Assembly (NCBI GenBank): GCA_028279265.1
Contig: JANQOC010000176.1
Coordinates: 1-10,460, forward strand
DNA length: 10,460 nt
Direction of reading: 5' to 3'
Source: Hyphomicrobiales bacterium
GTDB lineage: Bacteria > Pseudomonadota > Alphaproteobacteria > Rhizobiales > CAYWUX01
Positions 1 to 5,976 of this stretch are shown piece by piece (the stretch's first letter is position 1; every line of letters starts with the position of its first letter). The translations under genes and the position numbers were made by a program. Below the pieces are notes generated by a model, which was not told the origin of the DNA, did not search any database, and saw only the letters and a program-made list of their open reading frames with translations.

Positions 1-131
1 ACGGCGATGGCAACGATGAGGCTGACGGACAGTGTGAGAATGTTCTCCTGGGTGAACATCCCTCGAATGAGATTCCCCATCTTTGAAGAAGAACGGTCCG
101 TAACAATATTTGGAGCAGTTTCTGTAGTCAT
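1..131 (-). CDS. Probable ABC transporter permease, N-terminal fragment (runs off the window)
   Basis: Only the first 43 codons are inside the window. They start at the ATG at 131 and read MTTETAPNIV..., with a polar N-terminus of about 30 residues followed by a hydrophobic stretch (ILTLSVSLIVAIAV) that looks like the start of a first membrane helix. The gene follows a solute-binding protein gene on the same strand, 129 nt downstream of its stop, which is the usual order binding protein then permease. I infer that it is the inner-membrane channel of the same importer (binding-protein-dependent permease of the iron/sulfate/polyamine type). No clear Shine-Dalgarno sequence is visible before the ATG. 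The fragment is too short to identify the family from its own sequence. Confidence 0.55.
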   Translation of the reverse strand, partial: MTTETAPNIVTDRSSSKMGNLIRGMFTQENILTLSVSLIVAIA

Positions 132-165
132 TGAAAATCACACTGAAGGTTGACTGGAGCTCACA

Positions 166-181
166 CCGAATTCGAATTCGG
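166..181. repeat. 16-bp perfect palindrome between binding-protein and permease genes
   Basis: The sequence CCGAATTCGAATTCGG is its own reverse complement. It lies just beyond the larger palindrome at 196-223, between the binding-protein stop and the permease start. In RNA it could form a small second hairpin. Its role is unknown and it may simply add to an RNA-processing or stability element. Confidence 0.6.
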
Positions 182-195
182 ATTTTGACACGAGG

Positions 196-223
196 TCGGG
201 ATATGGCTGCAGCCATATCCCGA
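196..223. repeat. 28-bp perfect palindrome; likely intercistronic mRNA hairpin
   Basis: Each half is TCGGGATATGGCTG or its exact complement, giving 28 bp of uninterrupted dyad symmetry centred between 209 and 210. It begins 38 nt after the stop codon of the solute-binding protein and precedes the permease start. As RNA it would fold into a strong hairpin with a tiny loop. No T-run follows in the direction of transcription, so it is not a classic intrinsic terminator. Hairpins in this position often stabilise the binding-protein message or partly block read-through, so that binding protein exceeds permease; that role here is inferred. Confidence 0.75.
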
Positions 224-260
224 TCCCATTAGTTCTGTACTGTCATTTCAGACCAAGGGT

Positions 261-1379
261 TTAGCGGAATCGCTTTTGCCACTCGGAATTCAGACGCTTG
301 TACTGTTTAGGCGCAGATTGCCATTCTTTCATGCCAATGAGCTTGTGCTTGGACAGATCCAGCAGGTAAGGCTTGGCGGCTTCCGGCGGTGAATAGTTGG
401 CTCGGAAGGTATAAATGGCTTCACCTTCAACAGCGATATCCGCACCTTCTTTCGACAGAAGGAATTCGATCAGCAGTTTCGCGGCATTGGGATTTTTAGC
501 ACCTTTAAGGACCGCAATCTGGTTGCCGAGCATAACCTGTCCTTCTTTGAAGGAACCGATTTTCAAAACATTGGCCAGATCGGCTTTCTTTTTCACGTTT
601 TGATAAACGCGGCCCGACAGGTTCCACATATCGAAGGGACGCTGACAGGAAATGACCATCTGGATCTTCGGCTCCGTGCGGAAGTCAACAACCGGATCTG
701 TTTTCTTCAGCTGGTCCCAGAGACCATTAATGTCCACACCATTTTCTTCAAGCGCAAGCACAGTGTTACGATAGGTGAAGCTTTTTGTAATATCCGATGA
801 AATGGTTTTCCCTTTAAGGGATTCCTTCGCCACATCCGCGTAGGATGACACGTTGAAATTTTCCATACCCGGGCAGGAGGAGTTCCAGACCGGCTGGAAT
901 GTATAGGCCAAAGGCGTCACTACAAACGGATAGTTCGAATACTGGCCTGCACTCTTAACGCCGGCTTCGCTATGCTTCCACTGTCCACTGTCCAACTCCT
1001 GGAAGAATCCGCGCTTGGCGCTTTCAGCAAAAAAGGCAGGGCTGTGAACGAGAATGGCGTCAACGGTATATTTATTGGCTTTCATCTCCTGGCGAACCTG
1101 GGCAACAGTTGCCCCCGTTCCCTTGCGGAGCGTGTTGACCTTGAAACTATCGGGTAAGCCATAGTGCTTTTTAAACGCAGCATCCAGGCGCTGAGATGTT
1201 CGGTCACTTAACAGCGGATTGATAAGCGTTACGGAGCCTTCTTTCTTGGCGCCTTCGATTAGCTTTTGTTCCTGCGGCGTGATGTGTCCGCTCGCGTGTA
1301 CCATGGTCGCCGTCGCTGTGAAAGCAAGGGCGGCTGAAGCACCTACCGCGAATTTGAGAGACCTTCTCATTGTCTTCAT
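261..1379 (-). CDS. Periplasmic solute-binding protein of an ABC importer (family 1 / iron-type PBP2 fold)
   Basis: A 372-residue secreted protein. I place the start at the ATG at 1379, because AAGGAG (1387-1392) sits 7 nt upstream; an ATG 27 nt further upstream is open but has no such site. Residues 1-9 (MKTMRRSLK) are basic, 10-25 hydrophobic, and VHA|S at 27-30 is a good signal-peptidase I site. The mature part begins with a family-typical helix and strand (LIEGAKKEGSVTLINP, 40-55). Near the end come the usual NAAKLLIEFLLSKEGADI (298-315) and a long helical tail. These features match the type-2 binding proteins for ferric iron, polyamines and similar solutes. The paired tyrosines of FbpA-type ferric-binding proteins are not evident, so the ligand is open. 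Cys169 and Cys245 could form a disulfide. The gene is transcribed divergently from the acyl-CoA dehydrogenase cassette and leads into a probable permease. A Fur-like box upstream hints at iron control. Confidence 0.88.
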   Translation of the reverse strand: MKTMRRSLKFAVGASAALAFTATATMVHASGHITPQEQKLIEGAKKEGSVTLINPLLSDRTSQRLDAAFKKHYGLPDSFKVNTLRKGTGATVAQVRQEMKANKYTVDAILVHSPAFFAESAKRGFFQELDSGQWKHSEAGVKSAGQYSNYPFVVTPLAYTFQPVWNSSCPGMENFNVSSYADVAKESLKGKTISSDITKSFTYRNTVLALEENGVDINGLWDQLKKTDPVVDFRTEPKIQMVISCQRPFDMWNLSGRVYQNVKKKADLANVLKIGSFKEGQVMLGNQIAVLKGAKNPNAAKLLIEFLLSKEGADIAVEGEAIYTFRANYSPPEAAKPYLLDLSKHKLIGMKEWQSAPKQYKRLNSEWQKRFR

Positions 1380-1386
1380 TCTAAAA

Positions 1387-1392
1387 CTCCTT
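1387..1392 (-). promoter_or_regulatory. Ribosome binding site deciding the binding-protein start
   Basis: On the minus strand this reads AAGGAG, 7 nt before the ATG at 1379. It supports the 372-residue product over the 381-residue version that starts at 1406, and puts the signal peptide's basic residues right at the N-terminus. Confidence 0.8.
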
Positions 1393-1425
1393 TTTTTCCT
1401 CTCCAATTTTCTTATTTTTTATTGC

Positions 1426-1454
1426 ATTATGCCGGACTGACAGACATGATGCAA
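1426..1454 (-). promoter_or_regulatory. Candidate sigma-70 promoter for the solute-binding protein gene
   Basis: On the minus strand a -10-like CATAAT (1426-1431) is separated by 17 nt from a weak -35-like TTGCAT (1449-1454). It would give a leader of about 40 nt before the start at 1379. The -10 matches the consensus at 5 of 6 positions and the -35 at only 3, so this is a plausible guess. Confidence 0.35.
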
Positions 1455-1479
1455 ACCAGTGTTACATGGACTGAACCGT

Positions 1480-1498
1480 TTTATTGATTATCGTTATT
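1480..1498 (-). promoter_or_regulatory. Fur-box-like sequence upstream of the solute-binding protein gene
   Basis: The minus strand reads AATAACGATAATCAATAAA, which agrees with the classical 19-bp Fur box (GATAATGATAATCATTATC) at 14 of 19 positions, including the central run GATAATCA. It lies about 100 nt before the binding-protein start, upstream of the candidate promoter. Iron repression would fit an iron-type importer. The region is AT-rich, so chance similarity is possible. In many alphaproteobacteria iron is sensed by Irr or RirA rather than Fur. Confidence 0.35.
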
Positions 1499-1567
1499 CC
1501 TGCGCAAATTGATAAAAGCGTTCAAATTCCTCAACCACATGCATAAAAAATCTAACACAGCACGAAT

Positions 1568-1595
1568 TTTCTTAAAAGAAGCAAAATTTCTTAAA
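1568..1595. repeat. Tandem TTTCTTAAA repeats with dyad symmetry in the divergent control region
   Basis: TTTCTTAAA occurs at 1568-1576 and again at 1587-1595, 19 bp apart, close to two helical turns. The first copy sits in the near-palindrome TTCTT-AA-AAGAA (1569-1580), and the second in TTTCT-TAAAC-AGAAA. Repeated dyads at this spacing are what a dimeric repressor or activator would bind cooperatively. No protein is known from the sequence, and the background is AT-rich. Confidence 0.4.
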
Positions 1596-1642
1596 CAGAA
1601 ACAAATTCGCATGACCTTATGCCGTCGGAGAAACAGTAATCG

Positions 1643-1671
1643 TTGAATATTGACTTATGGGTTCGAATATT
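1643..1671 (+). promoter_or_regulatory. Candidate promoter for the acyl-CoA dehydrogenase cassette
   Basis: TTGAAT (1643-1648), a 17-nt spacer and AATATT (1666-1671) give 4 of 6 matches to each sigma-70 hexamer. Used as a promoter it would produce a leader of about 200 nt before the ATG at 1878. The match is weak. Confidence 0.25.
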
Positions 1672-1877
1672 AGCTCAGGATTTGGCAATTGGTGCGCGGC
1701 GGAAGGCCTGCCAGCCTCGCCGACAAGATTCAAACCGGACGCAAAAGAGTCACTGGCCTTCAAGCGAGCCTTCAAGTCCTTAATTCAACACAGTCGGCTG
1801 TGCCCCATCCATTCTGGACTGATCGAGAAACAGCGACAGGACATGCAGACAAACCAAGCAAGAGATATGTAACGCCA

Positions 1878-3104
1878 ATGTACGACTTAAACCTGACTTC
1901 CGAGCAAATAGAGTTTCGAGATACGATCCGAGATTTCGTTAAGGAAAAAATCACACCTGCGGTCATTCACCCTGAAAGGCTGGAACCTTTTGCAAAACCC
2001 CTGCTTATTGATTTGGTAGACGAAGTCTCTGAACTGGGTGTGAGAGGGTTACTGGTCAGTGAAGCCAGTGGCGGCATCGGTGCCGATGAGCTGACCGCAT
2101 GCCTCGTCTTCGAAGAGTTGGCGGCAGGAGATGTGGACCTGGTCGTGACCCTTGCGACCTCGATGCTTGCAGCCAGCCACATCCTTGAATCTCACCTACC
2201 CAATAGCCGGGTCAAAGAAATTCTCACCCAGTTTGTGGAAGATGAACAATATCATCTGGCTTTGGCCGAGGCTCAGTCTAGTATCCGGGACGGCTGGTCC
2301 TATCATCGCGCTGGTAGTTTCGACCGGGATCCGCAACTGTCACTGGAGCAAAGCGGTGATGGATGGCGGATTAATGGAACGATGACCGACATTCCCAATG
2401 CCGAGATCGCCAAACTTCTGATCGTGCGCTTTCCGGGACAAGGCCTGTGCCTTATTCCCCGCGGGACTCAGGGACTGACATTCGAGACTGACGACAATCC
2501 GTTTGCAAAAACCACAGAAGACGGGGAACCAGCCGTGCGCTGGCAACACGGATCACTTTCCGACTGCTCCTTCAAGGACTGTAATGTCCCAGGCGATTGC
2601 TTCATCGCCGAAGACAAAGGCACTGTAGAAATTTTCACCGCTTACAGCGAGGCCCGCAAGGTTATCATGGCGGCCATCAATCTGGGCGTGGCTCGTGCCG
2701 CTTACGAAACAGCTATCGACTATGCGAAAATCCGCTACCAGGGCGGTTACAATATTATCGAACACCAGGGGATCGGCGACAAAATCGCCGAAATGGCCAC
2801 CGGCCTGGAAACTTCCCGCGCACTTGTGTGGAAAGCGGCATGGATTATGCGTCACCCGGAAGCCATCGCCGATGGCAGTATCGCAGAACTCCCCTACGGT
2901 ACCATGGCCCAGACCCACGCGGCGGAAACCGCCAATCACGTGGCCCTGCTGGCGGCGGAGCATTTTGGCGCCATGGGCGTGATGCGTGACATGCCCCTGC
3001 AGAAATATGTCAATGACAGTTTCATGTTCCTCAACGCCGATGGTCACGACATCGCCACGCGGCTCGAGATTGCCGAGACCGTGGCCGGGTTCAAACCCCA
3101 GTAA
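1878..3104 (+). CDS. Acyl-CoA dehydrogenase-family protein, divergent flavin site (first of a tandem pair)
   Basis: A 408-residue protein starting at the ATG at 1878 (MYDLNLTSEQ), where typical acyl-CoA dehydrogenase (ACAD) N-terminal sequence begins. The frame is open 63 codons further upstream, but that extension has no family resemblance. The Shine-Dalgarno match before 1878 is weak. The N-terminal helical domain is about 1-120, the middle beta domain 125-240 and the C-terminal helical bundle 250-400. The usual flavin/substrate segment with TE..GSD is degenerate here: AEAQSSI (130-136) lacks GSD, and INGTMTDIPN (165-174) replaces the NGxKxxI motif. The Arg and Gln that reach the partner subunit's FAD are kept (R286 and Q297 within IRYQGG...IIEHQG). 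The catalytic EGT motif is replaced by ADGHD (387-391), with Asp388 at the Glu position. The second ACAD gene starts 23 nt downstream and the two are surely cotranscribed. Likely one subunit of a heteromeric enzyme; the substrate is unknown. Confidence 0.88.
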   Translation: MYDLNLTSEQIEFRDTIRDFVKEKITPAVIHPERLEPFAKPLLIDLVDEVSELGVRGLLVSEASGGIGADELTACLVFEELAAGDVDLVVTLATSMLAASHILESHLPNSRVKEILTQFVEDEQYHLALAEAQSSIRDGWSYHRAGSFDRDPQLSLEQSGDGWRINGTMTDIPNAEIAKLLIVRFPGQGLCLIPRGTQGLTFETDDNPFAKTTEDGEPAVRWQHGSLSDCSFKDCNVPGDCFIAEDKGTVEIFTAYSEARKVIMAAINLGVARAAYETAIDYAKIRYQGGYNIIEHQGIGDKIAEMATGLETSRALVWKAAWIMRHPEAIADGSIAELPYGTMAQTHAAETANHVALLAAEHFGAMGVMRDMPLQKYVNDSFMFLNADGHDIATRLEIAETVAGFKPQ

Positions 3105-3127
3105 CCGGCATTATTGGAGAGATTGAA

Positions 3128-4306
3128 ATGGACTTTTCCCTGAACGAAGAACAACAGAGCTGGCAACTGAAAGCGCGTCAGTTTGTCGAAGAAGAAATCC
3201 GTCCATTGTCCCTGAAGAGGGACCAGATCGAAGGACCGTTCGATCCCTGGGACTGGGAGATTATCGAAAAGGGATCGAAACTCGGTTTTCGCACCCTGGC
3301 GGTGCCCAAAGAGTGGGGCGGACCTGGTGCGGATTTCGTTTCCCAGGCCCTTGTCATGGCCGAACTTGCCAAGGGCGACAGCGCCATGTCCAAAGCCTTC
3401 AGCCAGAACTGGAAATGGAGTCACCAGATTGCCAGTTCATGTACCGATGATCAAAAAGAGAGATTTCTCAAACCCTTTCTGGCCGATCATCGCTATGTCA
3501 TGGGACGCGGGATCACCGAGGCCAATTCCGGGTCCGATAACAGGTTACCGCCGGAGAACGATCCGAGGGCAGGCTACCGTCTTCGGGCCGAACGCGATGG
3601 CGATGAGTGGATCCTCAATGGCGAGAAGGCGTTTATCGCCAATGGGAGTGTCGGCTCCCTCTTCTTTGTCGATGCCCGCACGGATTCCTCGCGCAGCATC
3701 AAGGAGGGAGGCACCCTGTTCCTGGTGCCCAGAGATACGCCCGGTTTCCGCATCGGTAAAGTGTTCAACAAGCGGGGCTGGCGCTTTTACCAGAACGCGG
3801 AACTGATTTTCGAGGATGCCCGCGTGCCCCACGAAAACGTCGTTGGAACGGTCGGCATCGGCGCGGCCAAAGCCGGCGGTGGCGATGGCGGCGACCTGTT
3901 CGGTGATCTGGAACTGGCCGCCAATGCCCTTGGAGTGTGTGACGACGCCGTGGATATGGCCTCGAATTTTGCCAAGAACACATCCCATGGAGGCCAACGC
4001 ATCTACGACCACCAGCTGGTGAAACTGAAACTGAATGAAATGCACATGCTGACCGAAGCCCTGCGCTCCCTCGTACTGAGGGTTGCCTGGCAGCACGATC
4101 AGGGCACCCATTCCGCGCATGCCGGTCTGGCTATGAATTACTCGACCGATGTGATCCAGCGGGTGACACGCCTCAATCTGGATATTCACGGGATTGGCGG
4201 CCGGCGCATGAATGCCCGTGCCGATAAACTGGTGCGCGACGCCATGGTTTGGACGCACCTGGCGGGCGATAATGTGCAGCGCTTGAAAGTGATGCAGCGG
4301 CTCTAG
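3128..4306 (+). CDS. Acyl-CoA dehydrogenase-family protein lacking the usual catalytic Glu (second of a tandem pair)
   Basis: A 392-residue protein with GGAG (3116-3119) 8 nt before its ATG. It opens with the family-typical MDFSLNEEQQ. The middle domain is well kept: GITEANSGSDN (128-138) is the FAD/substrate loop and WILNGEKAFIANG (161-173) is the flavin-contacting strand. In the C-terminal domain the RxxFG segment is altered (KNTSHGGQ, 283-290), so the Arg that normally contacts the neighbour's FAD is Thr285. The canonical catalytic Glu-Gly-Thr is HLAGDN (377-382), with Ala379 in place of Glu. An insertion rich in Gly/Asp (about 246-257) lies before the helix that carries the alternative base in isovaleryl-type enzymes; D260 and E262 are nearby acidic residues. 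What this protein lacks the upstream paralogue partly keeps, and the reverse also holds. I infer a composite active site formed by both. The reaction is presumably alpha,beta-dehydrogenation of an acyl-CoA, not proven. Confidence 0.9.
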   Translation: MDFSLNEEQQSWQLKARQFVEEEIRPLSLKRDQIEGPFDPWDWEIIEKGSKLGFRTLAVPKEWGGPGADFVSQALVMAELAKGDSAMSKAFSQNWKWSHQIASSCTDDQKERFLKPFLADHRYVMGRGITEANSGSDNRLPPENDPRAGYRLRAERDGDEWILNGEKAFIANGSVGSLFFVDARTDSSRSIKEGGTLFLVPRDTPGFRIGKVFNKRGWRFYQNAELIFEDARVPHENVVGTVGIGAAKAGGGDGGDLFGDLELAANALGVCDDAVDMASNFAKNTSHGGQRIYDHQLVKLKLNEMHMLTEALRSLVLRVAWQHDQGTHSAHAGLAMNYSTDVIQRVTRLNLDIHGIGGRRMNARADKLVRDAMVWTHLAGDNVQRLKVMQRL

Positions 4307-4415
4307 TTTAGTAACAGGGCACTGAACATTGGTGTCTGCCGGGTATTAACGGGCAATTGCACCTGCACACCTGCGCGAGAAATTGTAGCAAACAAAGATC
4401 AATTAAGGATCATCT

Positions 4416-5480
4416 ATGAAAATCGGCATCCTGCTCGGCGACGATATCGGACTTGAAGTGGTGCCTGTCGCTGTTGACATCATGAAAGCAGCTGCACAGA
4501 AGAGCGGACTTGAGATCGACTGGCACCCCTTACCCATCGGTGTGAAAGCCCATCAGGAGTTTGGCCACACACTGCCGGAACATACGGTTAAGGGGCTCGC
4601 CGGCCTCGATGGCTGGATATTGGGACCCATTGGACATGCTGCCTATCCCCGCGATGAACCGGGTTGGGCCGGCATGCCGCCCCTGCGGAAAATGTTCGAC
4701 CTCTTTGCCAGCATAAAACCGGTCGTATCCTATGGGAACATTCCCTCAATCCACAAAGACGTTGATATTGTCTTTTTGCGGGAAGTCACCGAAGGCATGC
4801 AGTCCTTTGATGTCGCTGTTGCGGGTACCGGTGAGTTTCGCCCGAATGACGAAATTTCTATTGGCACAAGAGTTGTGACCAGGAAAGGCGCCAACCGGGT
4901 TGCGCGGGAAGCGTTTGCCATCGCGCGAACGCGGCCGAAGAAACGAATGACCGCCGTACACAAGGAAGCGGTTTACAAGCTGGTTTGCGGTATGTTCGCA
5001 GAAGAGTGCCGCAAAGTGGCGGCGGAATTCCCGGATGTGACTTTTGATGAAATCCATATCGACACCATCGCCGCGGAACTGGTGATGGCTCCCCAGAATT
5101 TCGATGTCGTCGTCACCACCAACCAGTTTGGCGACATCCTGACCGATCTTGGTGCGGGTCTCCTGGGAGGGCTCGGACTTGCTCCGGGTTTGTGCGTCGG
5201 TGAAACCCAGGCGATGGCTCAGGCAACCCATGGTTCCGCACCCGACATTGCCGGTAAGAATATCGCCAATCCTTATGCCATGATCATGTCGGGAAAAATG
5301 CTGCTGGACTGGCTGGGACGCAAGCAGCAGGCGCCCAGGGCGAGCGACGCCGCAGCGCTGATGGACAAGGCCCTGGCCCAGGTCATCGATGAAGGCCGCG
5401 ACCTTACCCGGGATATCGGCGGCACTGCCGGCACAAAGGAAATGGGAGAGGCGGTCATTGCGGCCATCGCAACGCTCTAA
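4416..5480 (+). CDS. Isocitrate/isopropylmalate dehydrogenase-family protein, NAD type, atypical active site
   Basis: A 354-residue protein with AAGGA (4405-4409) 6 nt before the ATG. Family enzymes oxidise a 2-hydroxy acid such as isocitrate, 3-isopropylmalate, homoisocitrate or tartrate with NAD(P)+ and Mg2+, usually with decarboxylation. Visible landmarks are the N-terminal GDDIGLEV (8-15), LREVTEG (121-127), Lys183 (VHKEAVYK), Asp216, and GDILTD with Asp240 and Asp244 for the metal. HGSAPDIAGKNIANP (272-286) has Asp277-Ile278, which point to NAD+ rather than NADP+. Departures are marked. The family Tyr after the REN/LTEG motif is Gln129, the Asn after the catalytic Lys is Ala185, and the third substrate arginine (NxRP) is Lys101. 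The substrate loop before Arg91 is also unlike leuB or icd. It lies 109 nt after the ACAD pair on the same strand and may share its transcript. The family is sure; the substrate is unknown. Confidence 0.88.
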   Translation: MKIGILLGDDIGLEVVPVAVDIMKAAAQKSGLEIDWHPLPIGVKAHQEFGHTLPEHTVKGLAGLDGWILGPIGHAAYPRDEPGWAGMPPLRKMFDLFASIKPVVSYGNIPSIHKDVDIVFLREVTEGMQSFDVAVAGTGEFRPNDEISIGTRVVTRKGANRVAREAFAIARTRPKKRMTAVHKEAVYKLVCGMFAEECRKVAAEFPDVTFDEIHIDTIAAELVMAPQNFDVVVTTNQFGDILTDLGAGLLGGLGLAPGLCVGETQAMAQATHGSAPDIAGKNIANPYAMIMSGKMLLDWLGRKQQAPRASDAAALMDKALAQVIDEGRDLTRDIGGTAGTKEMGEAVIAAIATL

Positions 5481-5572
5481 TCCCCTAATTAACAATAAAT
5501 GAATTCTCGCCGTTTCGACGAGCAGCCGTCATGCTATAAGCTTCGCTGCCCGGTTTACCATAATGCTAAGAG

Positions 5573-5589
5573 TTCAATCGGGGATTGAA
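5573..5589. repeat. Short perfect inverted repeat (7-bp stem, 3-nt loop)
   Basis: TTCAATC, GGG, GATTGAA forms a compact hairpin 93 nt after the stop of the dehydrogenase gene. There is no T-run on either side, so termination is doubtful. It could be a 3' end stabiliser of that transcript. Confidence 0.4.
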
Positions 5590-5844
5590 GACCAATAGGG
5601 GAGCGCGCAAGGAGATCCTGAACCCATAATTTTCGAATCAACACATTCTGGTCGCATTAACCGTACCAAATGTCGCAGTTGAATAAAGACTTGGGCCGGC
5701 AAAGAATGGGTTGATTTACGGGAAGTGTCTGAAAAAGGGCACATATAAAAGGGGAAAAGCCTGTTAATAAACCAACGGATAATTATTTTTCCTTTCGAAT
5801 ATGATATCTATGGTTGTGTTAAATCTGTGCTGCGTAGATCACCC

Positions 5845-5879
5845 ATAATGCACCGGGGACGCACCTCCATTCGCATTAT
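5845..5879. repeat. Inverted repeat ATAATGC ... GCATTAT upstream of the 172-codon gene
   Basis: The 7-bp arms at 5845-5851 and 5873-5879 are perfect complements separated by 21 nt. With one bulged T the pairing extends by two more bases (CC at 5843-5844 with GG at 5881-5882). It ends about 95 nt before the ATG at 5977, so it lies in the presumed promoter or leader of that gene. It may be a leader stem-loop or a pair of operator half-sites. Confidence 0.4.
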
Positions 5880-5976
5880 TGGAATTCATGAACCAGGCTC
5901 TGAGCTATGGGTTAAGGGCGAAGCGACTTCTGCAAAGAAGATGTGTAGACAAGAATAACGCAGTACGGAGACTCGC

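Larger units (their letters stand above)
1380..1877. other. Divergent intergenic region (about 500 nt) between transporter and acyl-CoA dehydrogenase genes
   Basis: The left part (to about 1640) is AT-rich and holds the control signals listed separately: candidate promoter, Fur-like box and tandem repeats. The right part (about 1657-1877) has normal GC content and two overlapping plus-strand frames open for some 200 nt. One is a 71-codon frame ending with TAA at 1870-1872; the other is in frame with the acyl-CoA dehydrogenase. Neither resembles a known protein or has a good ribosome binding site. I treat it as untranslated leader. Confidence 0.6.
5481..5976. other. Gene-poor stretch of about 500 nt after the dehydrogenase cassette
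   Basis: I see no convincing protein-coding gene, tRNA or intrinsic terminator. It holds two inverted repeats listed separately (5573-5589 and 5845-5879). There is also a weak promoter-like pair, TTGAAT (5679-5684) and AAGAAT (5702-5707) with 17-nt spacing, that could serve the downstream 172-codon gene. Short open frames are present, for example 12 codons from about 5811, but none has a supporting ribosome site. Confidence 0.6.

Noticed and set aside
1560..1600. CtrA-type TTAA-N7-TTAA cell-cycle site
   Set aside because: The two TTAA motifs here are 15 nt apart rather than 7, so the consensus spacing is not met.
1689..1877. 63-codon N-terminal extension of the first acyl-CoA dehydrogenase
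   Set aside because: The family N-terminus begins at the ATG at 1878. The extension looks like random coding with no targeting signal.
3545..4258. Long open frame of 237 codons on the minus strand within the second acyl-CoA dehydrogenase gene
   Set aside because: It lies entirely opposite a clear family member, its translation is low-complexity and His/Gly rich, and it resembles no protein. It is a codon-bias shadow.
4746..5495. Open frame of 249 codons on the minus strand opposite the isocitrate/isopropylmalate-type gene
   Set aside because: It covers almost exactly the real gene in reverse, with no recognisable motif and no ribosome site.
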